Translations under genes and position numbers: made by a program
The notes under the pieces: model-generated
The model's input: the letters and a program-made list of their open reading frames with translations, nothing else
Databases searched by the model: none
What the model was told of the DNA's origin: nothing
Assembly: GCA_937892395.1 (NCBI GenBank)
Contig: CALAGJ010000146.1
Coordinates: 11,581 to 75,580 of the forward strand
Source: an uncultured Parafilimonas sp.
GTDB taxonomy: Bacteria > Bacteroidota > Bacteroidia > Chitinophagales > Chitinophagaceae
Direction of reading: 5' to 3'
DNA: 64,000 nucleotides
In this document: in pieces, positions 45,478-54,967 of the stretch
Layout of the letters: the number at the start of each line of letters is the position of its first letter
Numbering within the stretch: position 1 is the stretch's first letter

Positions 45478-48158
45478 AGCGCATACCTATCATATTATCC
45501 GTGTTGTTTTTTTTCTGCACAGACTTATTTGCAGGGCATATCAATGGGGGTGAACTTTTTTATCAGTATTTAGGACCGGGAGCAGCTACCAATACTAGTA
45601 GATACCAATTATCTGCCCGGCTTTTTAGGGATGCTACAAAAGCCTGTGGCACAAGTGGGAGTATAGCCTGCTTGCCAGCGTACGTTTATATATCAGTCTT
45701 TGAAAACGCATTTCCCTTCACAAAAATTACTGATATCAAAATAAATAAGACTGAATCCAAGATTATTAAGCTGACCACATATCCTTCTTGTATTTCCAGT
45801 AAGCCGGAGGTGAGTTATGAGGCTTATACATATAGTGGTACAGTTACTTTAAATAATAATGACGTTGGCTACGTCCTTATTTATCAAACTTGTTGTAGGG
45901 CGCAAAATGATAATCTTGGCCCTGATCCAGAAACATTGAGTTTTATTCCGGGCTCTACTTATACAGCAACTATTCCCGGGTCAAAAATCTTGCCCGGCGA
46001 TTTTAATAGCTCATCGGTTTTTAATTTGAAAGACACAGTTATTACCTGCAAGGAATCTTTTTTTAAGTTTGATCTGGGTGCCACTGATATCGATGGCGAC
46101 ACACTTTCTTATGAATTTGTGGCAGCTTTTGATGGAGGTGAATTTACCTCTGCCATAGATGAAGCACCCAAATCTTTTAATTTTGAAGCGGTTGGTTATG
46201 AACCTCCCTATAGTGCTATAGAGCCTATGGGTAGTACTGTAACCATTGATCCTACAACTGGTACTATAAGTGGAATAGCTCCTGTCACCGGGGACTATGT
46301 GGTATGTGTAGTATGTTATGAATGGAGAAACGGGAAAGTCATTGCTGAACATAGAAAAGATTTTACCTTCAAAGTAAATAATTGCAGCCTACCCGAAGTT
46401 CAATTACAAGATGATCAATTTAACAGTGGTGGGTTAGTAGTAAATTACATAAATTGTAATTCCAATACAATTCAATTTGAAAATATAAGACCTGATCCTT
46501 TGGGATTAATCAACTCCTATTATTGGGATTTTGGTGTTACTAGCACCGATGCCGATACCTCCTTAGAGGAGAATCCGATTTATAGCTTCCCGGATACCGG
46601 CATTTATACCATTACTGTTATTGCAAACCGAGGTGAGGAATGTACAAAAACAGCCTCTGCCTTGGTGGCTATATATCCTGGGTTTAATACCGATTTTTCA
46701 GTAAATGGCAGCTGTATACAGGCTCCATATCAATTTACCGATCTCACCACAGTCAAATATGGTACTGTAGTTGCTTGGTCATGGGATTTTGGTGAAACAG
46801 GACTTTCAACTGATGTCTCTAACTTTCAAAATCCATCATACACTTTTGTAACAACCGGGGAAAAAAAAGTAAAGCTTTTTTCCTTTTCCAGTAAAGGCTG
46901 TATAGATTCATTGGAATATGTATTACCAATAACACCGGGGCCACAACTATCAGTACCGTTTGCAGAAACAGTCATCTGTTCCGTAGATTCATTGGATTTA
47001 TCAGTCACTGCCATTACTCCAAATCCCCAATACACGTGGTCTCCTAATTATAATATTTTAAATGCCAATACAGCGACGCCTAAGGTTTTTCCAAAAATAG
47101 ATACAGAATATAAAATTCGTGTGGATGATGGGGCTTGTAAAGATTCATTAACCATAAATGTAAAAGTTGTAGATAAAGTGATAGCCGAGCTTTTGCCAGA
47201 TACGGTCATTTGCAAAACGGATCAAATTTTAATTAGAAATAATACAAATGCCATCAACTTTATTTGGTCACCATCTACTGATTTGAGTGCCTCAGATATT
47301 GCAGAGCCAACTGCAACTCCCGGGAAGGATATACAATATAATTTAGAAGCTTCTGTGGGATCTTGTATGACAAACGCTTCTGTAATCGTTAGTGTGGTGC
47401 CCTACCCAATAGCAGATGCCGGGGAATCGGCTACAATATGCTTTGGTAAATCTGTGCAGCTCAATGCCAGCTCAGATGGAAGCAGCTACACATGGACACC
47501 AAATCAAACGCTTGTGCAATCAAATACTTTGAGCCCAACAGCGGGACCTATAAGCACCACAAAATATTTTCTCTATGCTTATGATACCAAAGGATGTCCA
47601 AAGCCAGGTGTTGATTCTACACTTGTTACAGTCATTCCAAAACTTATAGCCAATGCAGGCAAGGATACAACAGTTGTCATTCAACAACCTTTGCAATTCA
47701 ATGCCACAGGTGGTACTACTTATGAATGGACACCTCCCATTTATTTGAGTGATCCAACCATTGGAAACCCTGTCGGCATTTATCAATCAGGTACAAAAAA
47801 AATTAGTTATCTTTTAACTGCAATTTCTCCTGAAGGTTGTATTGCTACAGACAGCATAACCGTTACCGTATTCCAAACAAAACCGGACTTGTTTATACCT
47901 ACTGCTTTTTCACCGAACAATGATAACTTAAATGACTATTTTAAGCCATCTGTTATTGGGATGAAGCAGCTTAACTATTTTAGTGTATTCAATAGGTGGG
48001 GTCAATTAATGTTTACGACCAATAAACTAAATGAAGGATGGGATGGCATATTTAAAGGAGTTAAACAACCATCAGGCACTTATGTGTTTATTGCAGAAGC
48101 CATTACTTATTTGGGAAATGTTGTTCGGAAAAAAGGCACTGTACAATTGATTCGATAG
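45474..48158 (+). CDS. PKD-domain surface protein with T9SS type B (CHU_C) tail
   Basis: The 894-residue protein has a signal peptide (about 1-20), then a large N-terminal region of about 300 residues with paired cysteines. PKD-like domains follow, shown by WDFGVTSTDADTSLEENPI and WSWDFGETGLSTD with their closing GEKKVKLF-type strands, and further Ig/PKD-like modules. The final 85 residues, PTAFSPNNDNLNDYFK to GTVQLIR, form the gliding-motility-associated CHU_C/type B T9SS sorting domain. It is secreted and probably attached at the surface. ATG overlaps the hydrolase stop by 4 nt. It ends in TAG. Confidence 0.92.
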   Translation: MKRIPIILSVLFFFCTDLFAGHINGGELFYQYLGPGAATNTSRYQLSARLFRDATKACGTSGSIACLPAYVYISVFENAFPFTKITDIKINKTESKIIKLTTYPSCISSKPEVSYEAYTYSGTVTLNNNDVGYVLIYQTCCRAQNDNLGPDPETLSFIPGSTYTATIPGSKILPGDFNSSSVFNLKDTVITCKESFFKFDLGATDIDGDTLSYEFVAAFDGGEFTSAIDEAPKSFNFEAVGYEPPYSAIEPMGSTVTIDPTTGTISGIAPVTGDYVVCVVCYEWRNGKVIAEHRKDFTFKVNNCSLPEVQLQDDQFNSGGLVVNYINCNSNTIQFENIRPDPLGLINSYYWDFGVTSTDADTSLEENPIYSFPDTGIYTITVIANRGEECTKTASALVAIYPGFNTDFSVNGSCIQAPYQFTDLTTVKYGTVVAWSWDFGETGLSTDVSNFQNPSYTFVTTGEKKVKLFSFSSKGCIDSLEYVLPITPGPQLSVPFAETVICSVDSLDLSVTAITPNPQYTWSPNYNILNANTATPKVFPKIDTEYKIRVDDGACKDSLTINVKVVDKVIAELLPDTVICKTDQILIRNNTNAINFIWSPSTDLSASDIAEPTATPGKDIQYNLEASVGSCMTNASVIVSVVPYPIADAGESATICFGKSVQLNASSDGSSYTWTPNQTLVQSNTLSPTAGPISTTKYFLYAYDTKGCPKPGVDSTLVTVIPKLIANAGKDTTVVIQQPLQFNATGGTTYEWTPPIYLSDPTIGNPVGIYQSGTKKISYLLTAISPEGCIATDSITVTVFQTKPDLFIPTAFSPNNDNLNDYFKPSVIGMKQLNYFSVFNRWGQLMFTTNKLNEGWDGIFKGVKQPSGTYVFIAEAITYLGNVVRKKGTVQLIR

Positions 48159-48226
48159 TTATTCAACAAATTTCAAACTAGAATTTTTAGAGTATTATGT
48201 TGCCATTATATTGCTAATATTTTTTT

Positions 48227-49384
48227 ATGGTTTCTTCAAAACTTCCTGAGGCTGGCACCACAATTTTTACTGTGATGAGTCAATTGGCCCAGCAGCATAA
48301 TGCCATCAATTTGGGTCAGGGTTTTCCAGATTTTACAATGAGTGATTCACTCATTAATTTAGTGTATAAAGCAATGCAGGATGGCGGTAATCAATATGTG
48401 CATACAAATGGTTTGCCCATACTTAGGCAGCGCCTATCGGATAAAGTAAAGCATCTGTACTCTAATGATATTGATGCTGATCAGCAAATTACGATAACAC
48501 CCGGAGGCACCTATGCAATATACACAGCACTTACCTGTTTTCTGCAGCCGGGTGATGAAGTAATCGTATTTGAACCGGCTTATGATAGTTATATACCCAA
48601 TATAGAAGTTAATGGTGCAAAGGCCGTTCGTATAGCTTTATCATTCCCTAAATATCGTATTCCCTGGCAACAAGTGTCTGATGCTATTTCTAATCGCACA
48701 AAGGCCATTATTATAAATTCACCACACAATCCCACTGGTGCCGTACTTGATGAAAATGATATTGCAGCTTTGACTTTATTGGTCCAAAAGCATAACCTGA
48801 TTGTTATTAGTGATGAAGTATATGAGCATTTAATTTTTGATAGCAAACCGCACCTCAGCATTCTAAAATATCCTGCATTGATGGAGCGGAGTTTTGTCTG
48901 TTTTTCTTTTGGTAAAACCTATCACTGTACGGGTTGGAAAATGGGCTATTGCATCAGTAGTCCTTCTCTTATGCATGAATATAGAAAGGTTCATCAATTC
49001 AATGCATTTAGTGTAAATAGTGCCATGCAGTATGGGTTGGCTGAATATCTAGCAGATACAGATGCTTATTTATCATTGGGCAAATTTATACAGTCTAAAA
49101 GAGATTATTTTCAGCAACTTATGCAATCAACTGCCTTTGAACCAATACCCAGTTATGGAAGTTATTTTCAATGCTATCAGTACAATAAAATTTCAGATAA
49201 ACCGGATATGGAATTTGCAAAAATACTCACACAACATGCAGGTGTAGCTACCATACCTATGAGTGCCTTCTATAAAACAGGAGAAGATAATAAAGTACTC
49301 CGTTTTTGCTTTGCTAAAAAAGAAACAACATTAGAGCAAGCAGTTGAAAGGCTTGTGGATTATTGCAGAAAAAATTACACCTGA
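48227..49384 (+). CDS. PLP-dependent aminotransferase (methionine aminotransferase-like)
   Basis: This class I/II aminotransferase of 385 residues has the PLP pocket motifs ITPGGTYAIYTAL, INSPHNPTGAVLDE, VISDEVYEHL and the catalytic lysine in SFGKTYHCTGWKMGY (about residue 232). N-terminal LGQGFPDF is typical of the kynurenine/methionine aminotransferase (YbdL) group, so transamination of methionine or aromatic acids is likely. It stands alone, 68 bp after the CHU_C protein gene. Confidence 0.9.
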   Translation: MVSSKLPEAGTTIFTVMSQLAQQHNAINLGQGFPDFTMSDSLINLVYKAMQDGGNQYVHTNGLPILRQRLSDKVKHLYSNDIDADQQITITPGGTYAIYTALTCFLQPGDEVIVFEPAYDSYIPNIEVNGAKAVRIALSFPKYRIPWQQVSDAISNRTKAIIINSPHNPTGAVLDENDIAALTLLVQKHNLIVISDEVYEHLIFDSKPHLSILKYPALMERSFVCFSFGKTYHCTGWKMGYCISSPSLMHEYRKVHQFNAFSVNSAMQYGLAEYLADTDAYLSLGKFIQSKRDYFQQLMQSTAFEPIPSYGSYFQCYQYNKISDKPDMEFAKILTQHAGVATIPMSAFYKTGEDNKVLRFCFAKKETTLEQAVERLVDYCRKNYT

Positions 49385-49425
49385 GATTTGAAAGGAAATT
49401 TACAAAGTCAATTTCAAACATTTCA

Positions 49426-50241
49426 TTAAACAAATAAATCCTGGTAAAGCTGCGCACCTGGTACCACACTATAACCAGATAAATCTGTGATACCTTCTTT
49501 AGCTAACACCTGTTCATCTATAAAAGTATGCCCAGTGCAGGATTGTGCAGGTTTGCTTAAAATATAATATGCTGCATCTGATAATATAGCAGGGGTTCTA
49601 CTCATTTTAGCCAACATTTCACCACCCAATAAATTGCGCACAGCAGCTGTATCAATCGTAGTTCTTGGCCACAAAGCATTTGAAGCAATTGGATAAGCTT
49701 TCAGTTCTTCTGCCCATCCCAGTGCCATCATACTCATATTGAATTTACTCAAAGTATAAGCCACATGTGGGCCCAACCATTTTGGAATAATATTTATAGG
49801 TGGGGAGAGTGTGAGTATATGTGCATTACTGCTTTTTTTCAAGTATGGAATACAATGTTGTGTTACTAAAAACGTACCTCTTACATTAATGTCATGCATC
49901 AGGTCAAAACGCTTTGCAGGAGTTTGTTCTGTATTGGTAAGTTGAATAGCTGATGCGTTGTTGATGACAATATCAATACCTCCAAATGCTTCTACACCTT
50001 GCTGCACAGCAGCAGCAATTTGCTCTTCAAAACGTATATCTGTTTTTATACCAATAGCTTTACCACCAGCGGCTTCCATTTCTGCGGCAGCAGAAAAGAT
50101 GGTGCCACCCAATCGTGGATCTTCTTCTGTACTCTTTGAGGCAATGATGATATTTGCTCCTTCTGCGGCCATCTTCATTGCAATAGCTTTACCTATACCT
50201 CTACTGGCACCTGTAATAAAAACAGTCTTATTTTGAAACAT
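49426..50241 (-). CDS. short-chain dehydrogenase, HSDL2-like
   Basis: From ATG 50241 the protein has 271 residues. It carries the NAD(P) motif TGASRGIGKAIA (about 10-21), the NNAS motif in IVINNASAI, the serine of LTLSPP and the active-site YxxxK in AYTLSKFNM. The LGGTIFSAAAEMEAAGGKA and SNALWPRTTIDTAAVRNL blocks match the hydroxysteroid dehydrogenase-like 2 subgroup. Substrate is unknown. The longer frame to 50292 adds a non-conserved leader. Confidence 0.9.
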   Translation of the reverse strand: MFQNKTVFITGASRGIGKAIAMKMAAEGANIIIASKSTEEDPRLGGTIFSAAAEMEAAGGKAIGIKTDIRFEEQIAAAVQQGVEAFGGIDIVINNASAIQLTNTEQTPAKRFDLMHDINVRGTFLVTQHCIPYLKKSSNAHILTLSPPINIIPKWLGPHVAYTLSKFNMSMMALGWAEELKAYPIASNALWPRTTIDTAAVRNLLGGEMLAKMSRTPAILSDAAYYILSKPAQSCTGHTFIDEQVLAKEGITDLSGYSVVPGAQLYQDLFV

Positions 50242-50444
50242 ATAAATATTTTTGGTGGAAAGATAAGTCTGTAAACAATATTGAGGCATCATCTTATTGA
50301 TGAACTTTATTTCAGGAAACTTATTCCCTTCAATTTACAATTATATAGCAAGAAAAAATGAAAAGTCAACCATGATTTTTTTAGTACGAGTAGCGATAAG
50401 TGCTAAGCAAAATTATTTTATCGGGTTTTATTTTATTATCAGAA

Positions 50445-51365
50445 TTAATACAAACTTGATTCCTGAATAGCTATCTGCAATAATTTTTCAATTGCTGTTG
50501 GCGATGTTTCAATACCATGCCCGGTATTCTGTAACACATGAATATTGCCCAATGATTTTATATTTTTTTTTGCGGCTTCAATCGTTTTTTTATATGGAAA
50601 TAAAATATCTTTTTCACCAAGCACTAAGTGTGTAAGTGAACTTATTCTTTGAAGCTCTTGTTTGCCCATTACATAAGGGAACTGTGATCGGTTATTAAAA
50701 TATCTGATAGCAAACATTTCATAATCTATGAGCAGTTTAAATGCCTGTGGCGATACAACATGATTGTCTTTAAAAAATATGGCTTCTTCTAAAAATTTTG
50801 ATACATTTTTTTCTGTGGTACTCAATACAGGAAGCGCATTGTAATATAGATTCTTAAAGTTGGGTGAAAATTGTTGCAACCCTGCGGGATTCATGAGTAC
50901 AGCATGCTTTACTATTGATGGATTTACCATGCAAAGCTTTTTGCATACAAATGCGCCAAATGACACACCGGCAATGGTTGCAGTTGATATATGCAATTGC
51001 TGCAATACTGCTGCTGCCCATATACCATAATCATCTGTACGTACATCCGGAGAGGCTCCATTGCTTAAAGAAGGTTGACCATTGGTTTCAACCATATACA
51101 CACGAAAATCATTGCGCAGCGGTGCCAGTACATTATCCAAATCCCAGAACAAAGCACTTGTTCTAAACCCTGGAAAGAGCACAATAGCAGGTAGATTTTT
51201 TTGCTCATGATTGCATGACCAAACTACAGTGTTGCCCAACTCGGTTTGGACAATAATTTTTTTATATTTTACTTGATTGAGTGCTTCTAATTGCTCCAGC
51301 CATTCATTAAAAAAATGAACTGCTTGTTTATTATTTTTAAAAGTTGATACACGGGCAATATGCAT
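50445..51365 (-). CDS. alpha/beta hydrolase
   Basis: The 306-residue protein has the alpha/beta-hydrolase core: IVLFPGFRTSALFW (oxyanion region), the nucleophile elbow AGVSFGAFV, an aspartate in LGEKDILFPYKK and a histidine in NTGHGIETSP. It has no signal peptide. It is encoded 13 bp before the BNR protein gene on the same strand, so they may be cotranscribed. Substrate is unknown. Confidence 0.88.
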   Translation of the reverse strand: MHIARVSTFKNNKQAVHFFNEWLEQLEALNQVKYKKIIVQTELGNTVVWSCNHEQKNLPAIVLFPGFRTSALFWDLDNVLAPLRNDFRVYMVETNGQPSLSNGASPDVRTDDYGIWAAAVLQQLHISTATIAGVSFGAFVCKKLCMVNPSIVKHAVLMNPAGLQQFSPNFKNLYYNALPVLSTTEKNVSKFLEEAIFFKDNHVVSPQAFKLLIDYEMFAIRYFNNRSQFPYVMGKQELQRISSLTHLVLGEKDILFPYKKTIEAAKKNIKSLGNIHVLQNTGHGIETSPTAIEKLLQIAIQESSLY

Positions 51366-51378
51366 ACATCAGATTTTA

Positions 51379-54300
51379 TTAATCCTCCGCTTCCATTCTA
51401 ATAACAGGAACCGTTTTTTCATGTATCAATTGATTAAGATATACTAAATCATTTTGCTTGATAGCTTCAAAAGATTGCAGGTACTTATCTGCCTTCAAAC
51501 TTAATTCTGCAAATGCATCATAAGCTTGTTGTGGTGGAGCTGTATTGCCACTTGATGCAAAGTTGTAAATACTTGCCATTTGATCATTGATTCGAATGGG
51601 GTAATTCAATACATCTTGCGGACTCTTTGATTTGGTTTGGTACAGAGCTTCTTCTATAGCAGTAATTTTTTTCTGAATACTGTCTGCCATAGTAGTAATT
51701 ACTTTATATTGAGTTGTATCCATATCTTTTGTAAAATCTTTGATCTGACTACGCAGTGTGCGTATGTTTTTTATTGTCTTTTGTATTTCATTAAATTTAT
51801 TTTTTACCTGCAATAAAAAATTTACTTGAGCATCATAATCTGCCTGGGTCATTTTTTGATTTGGATTTGCTAAAATTTCAACTTCTTTGAATGTGCTATC
51901 TGTACTTGTTTTCAATTGAAAAGTATATTTACCCGGTGCCACTTTTAACCCGCTTATTTCTGAGCCATTCCACATAACTAAGTCATCAATTTTTATTGTA
52001 GCCGGATATTCTAAATTCCAAATGAGCTTATTCATACCTGCTGCATATTGAAATTTATCTTCCTCCTTTTCAGCAGTTTTACTCCAGGTTTTTATTAATT
52101 CCTTTTTATTATTGAATAAGTTTACTTCAATTGTTTCCTTTGCTTTTTGTTCTGTAAGCCAATACTGCAGCACAACACCATTTGGAGGATTTGTACCATT
52201 GTTTCCCGAGTGCTGACTCACATATCCATCACTGCGATATGCAGGCATGGGTTGATATACAAACCAATCGTTTTGCATAATGCCATCCATTCTTTTTTGC
52301 ACGGCTGATAAATCATCCAACACCCAAAAACTTCTACCCTGTGTTGCTATGATCAAATCATTGTTTTTGATGGTGATATCAGTAATGGGAACTATTGGTA
52401 AATTGAGTTGAAAAGGCTTCCAGTTGGCGCCATCGTCATAACTAATATATAAGCCGTACTCTGTACCACAGTAGAGTAAACCTTTCTTGGTGCGGTCTGC
52501 CCTTATAACCCTTGTAAAATGCAGCGGTGATATGCCGTTGTTGATGCGCTGCCATGTGTTGCCATAGTCTGTTGTTTTATAGAGATATGGTGCAAAATCA
52601 TCAGACTTATATCTGGTGCCAGCAAAGTAAACTGTGCCTTTATTGAATGGGCTTGTTTCCACACAATTCCACATCATCCATTTTGGCGCATCGGGTGGTG
52701 TTACATTTTTCCATTGCTTACCTCCGTCTTTGCTTACATGTATCAGCCCATCATCACTACCCGTCCACAATACATCTTTTTCTAATGCACATTCGGCAGC
52801 TGTAAATATGGTGCAATAATATTCTACAGATGTATTGTCTTTTGTAATAGGGCCACCACTACTTTTCTGTCTTGAGGTATCATTAGTAGTAAGATCACCA
52901 CTTATTGCATTCCATTTCTGTCCTTCATTTTCTGTTGTAAAAAGCATATTGCCTGCGGCATATAACTTATGCGGATTATGTGGGGAAAAGAAGATCGGAA
53001 AGTTCCATTGAAAGCGATACTTTGCAGCAATAACACCATCTCCCAGAGCTTCTATTGGCCACACACTAATGCTTCTGTTTTCTTCTGTTTTATGATCATA
53101 TCTCGAAAGATAACCTTGGTAATTTCCTCCATACACAATATCATTATTTAAAGGATCGGCTACTACATACCCACTCTCAAAACCCGCAGTAGAAGTCCAA
53201 TCATTTTCAGTAATAGCACCCCCAAAACTTCTACTCTTCATTCGTACTGTAGAATTATCTTGCTGTGCGCCAAGTATATGAAAGGGAAATGCATTGTCCG
53301 TACTTACTCTATAAAATTGGGCAGTAGGCTGGTTGTAATACGTGCTCCAATTTGCACCAGCATCAAAACTAATTTGCGCTCCACCGTCATCTGCCACAAT
53401 CATACGATTTGAATTGGCAGGGTCAATCCACAAATCATGATGATCCCCATGTGGCGTATAAATTTCTTCCCAAGAATTGCCGCCATCCCTACTACGATGC
53501 ATCCCTACATTCAATACATAGATTGTATTTTCATTTTTTGGATCACAGAAGAGTTTACTAAAATACCAGCTACGCTGGCAAAGGTCTGCATTGTCTGTAA
53601 TTTTTTTCCAATGTTCTCCGCCGTCATCACTACCATATAATCCCTTGCTGGTACATTCTATAAGGGCATATAATTGTTGAGGATTTGTTGCACTTACTGT
53701 TATACCTATAATACCTGTTATTTCATTTTGAGGCATACCTTTTTTATTCATGAGGTTTGTCCATGTTTCCCCACCGTCCATGCTTTTCCATAATGCACTA
53801 CCAGTGCCCCCACTTTCTAAACTGTATGGGGTACGTACTACATGCCAAGTGCTTGCGTATAAAATATTTGGATTGCTGGGTTCCATTACCAAATCCACTG
53901 CTCCGGCCTGTGCATTGCCCGAGTACAAAGTCTTTCTCCAAGTTTTCCCACCATCCATCGTTTTATAAACACCCCTGTCTTCCGAAGGACCAAAAAGATG
54001 TCCTTGTACTGAAACCCAGGCTATGTCTGGATTTCGTGGATGTATAATAATATTTGTGATATGCCTCGAATTTTTTAAACCCAAATTCATCCATGTCCTT
54101 CCACCATCTGTGGACTTCCACATGCCATCAATACCTTCGCTAACATTGCCACGCATTGTATTTTCACCTTCTCCTACATAAATGATATTTTCATCTGATT
54201 CTGATATAGCTATTGCACCTATACTTCCCCCAAAATATTTATCTGATATGTTTTTCCAATTGTTGCCGCCATCTGTTGTTTTCCAAACACCGCCACCGGT

Positions 54301-54510
54301 TGACCCCATATAAAATGTACTGACATCTTTATAGCTGCCACACACTGCCGCACTTCTACCGCCTCTAAATGGACCTACCTGTCTAAATTTGGTTTGACTG
54401 AAATAAGTGCTATCCTCTTGTGCATTGCTACCCGTAGCAATAGTTGATTTTTTTTGTGCCTTGGGCGATGCACACATTAAGCAAAAAATAAAAAATAATA
54501 ATATTCTCAT
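51379..54510 (-). CDS. secreted VPS10/BNR (Asp-box) repeat protein
   Basis: The 1043-residue protein has a signal peptide (about 1-18) and at least seven Asp-box repeats, visible as TTDGGNNW, STDGGRTW, TMDGGKTW, SMDGGETW, SRDGGNSW, SKDGGKQW, TTDYGNTW and SYDDGANW, spread over residues 80-730. This is the sortilin/VPS10-type ten-bladed propeller common in Bacteroidota. A helical C-terminal region with coiled coil (about 860-1040) follows. There is no T9SS tail. Such proteins are often annotated as glycosyl hydrolases, but catalytic function is unproven. Confidence 0.88.
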   Translation of the reverse strand: MRILLFFIFCLMCASPKAQKKSTIATGSNAQEDSTYFSQTKFRQVGPFRGGRSAAVCGSYKDVSTFYMGSTGGGVWKTTDGGNNWKNISDKYFGGSIGAIAISESDENIIYVGEGENTMRGNVSEGIDGMWKSTDGGRTWMNLGLKNSRHITNIIIHPRNPDIAWVSVQGHLFGPSEDRGVYKTMDGGKTWRKTLYSGNAQAGAVDLVMEPSNPNILYASTWHVVRTPYSLESGGTGSALWKSMDGGETWTNLMNKKGMPQNEITGIIGITVSATNPQQLYALIECTSKGLYGSDDGGEHWKKITDNADLCQRSWYFSKLFCDPKNENTIYVLNVGMHRSRDGGNSWEEIYTPHGDHHDLWIDPANSNRMIVADDGGAQISFDAGANWSTYYNQPTAQFYRVSTDNAFPFHILGAQQDNSTVRMKSRSFGGAITENDWTSTAGFESGYVVADPLNNDIVYGGNYQGYLSRYDHKTEENRSISVWPIEALGDGVIAAKYRFQWNFPIFFSPHNPHKLYAAGNMLFTTENEGQKWNAISGDLTTNDTSRQKSSGGPITKDNTSVEYYCTIFTAAECALEKDVLWTGSDDGLIHVSKDGGKQWKNVTPPDAPKWMMWNCVETSPFNKGTVYFAGTRYKSDDFAPYLYKTTDYGNTWQRINNGISPLHFTRVIRADRTKKGLLYCGTEYGLYISYDDGANWKPFQLNLPIVPITDITIKNNDLIIATQGRSFWVLDDLSAVQKRMDGIMQNDWFVYQPMPAYRSDGYVSQHSGNNGTNPPNGVVLQYWLTEQKAKETIEVNLFNNKKELIKTWSKTAEKEEDKFQYAAGMNKLIWNLEYPATIKIDDLVMWNGSEISGLKVAPGKYTFQLKTSTDSTFKEVEILANPNQKMTQADYDAQVNFLLQVKNKFNEIQKTIKNIRTLRSQIKDFTKDMDTTQYKVITTMADSIQKKITAIEEALYQTKSKSPQDVLNYPIRINDQMASIYNFASSGNTAPPQQAYDAFAELSLKADKYLQSFEAIKQNDLVYLNQLIHEKTVPVIRMEAED

Positions 54511-54967
54511 GGTAATAATGTAAGGGTGGTAAATTAGGAATAAAAGAATTTGCTGCTTTAAGAATTATTTAATTGAAAGTGAAAAGGATAGACCTATCAT
54601 AATTTACGATAACAATTTCGTGATTTATTTTTTGAATTTTTTTGAATTCCATCTGAATTGAAATGAAATATATTTATGTTGAATTAGCTTTTTTTAAAGA
54701 AGAATAATGCAAAATTTTTTTTTAAAAAACTGTACTGCATTTAAAATATTATTCGCTGCATCGCTCATCAATTTTGTGAAAAAAATTACATAAAACTTAC
54801 ACTGCCATTGAGTTTCAAATTTTTTTTACCGTTCATCCCTAAATCAAATATAAAAGTTATAAATGGTGCAACATATTTTAACAACACCTGCTCTCTTATG
54901 ATTGCACTGCCCCCGGAAGCAGTGCTAACAATCACATTTATTATTAAAATTATTTAAAAAAAGTGTA
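54511..54967. promoter_or_regulatory. AT-rich upstream region of the SusC operon
   Basis: The 457-bp region is strongly AT-rich with several A and T tracts and no coding sequence. A hairpin lies in the presumed leader at 54905-54924 (CACTGC/GCAGTG, nested in GATTG/CAATC), 43 nt before the susC-type ATG. No clear TAnnTTTG box was found. No ECF sigma/anti-sigma pair or two-component regulator is next to it. Confidence 0.5.
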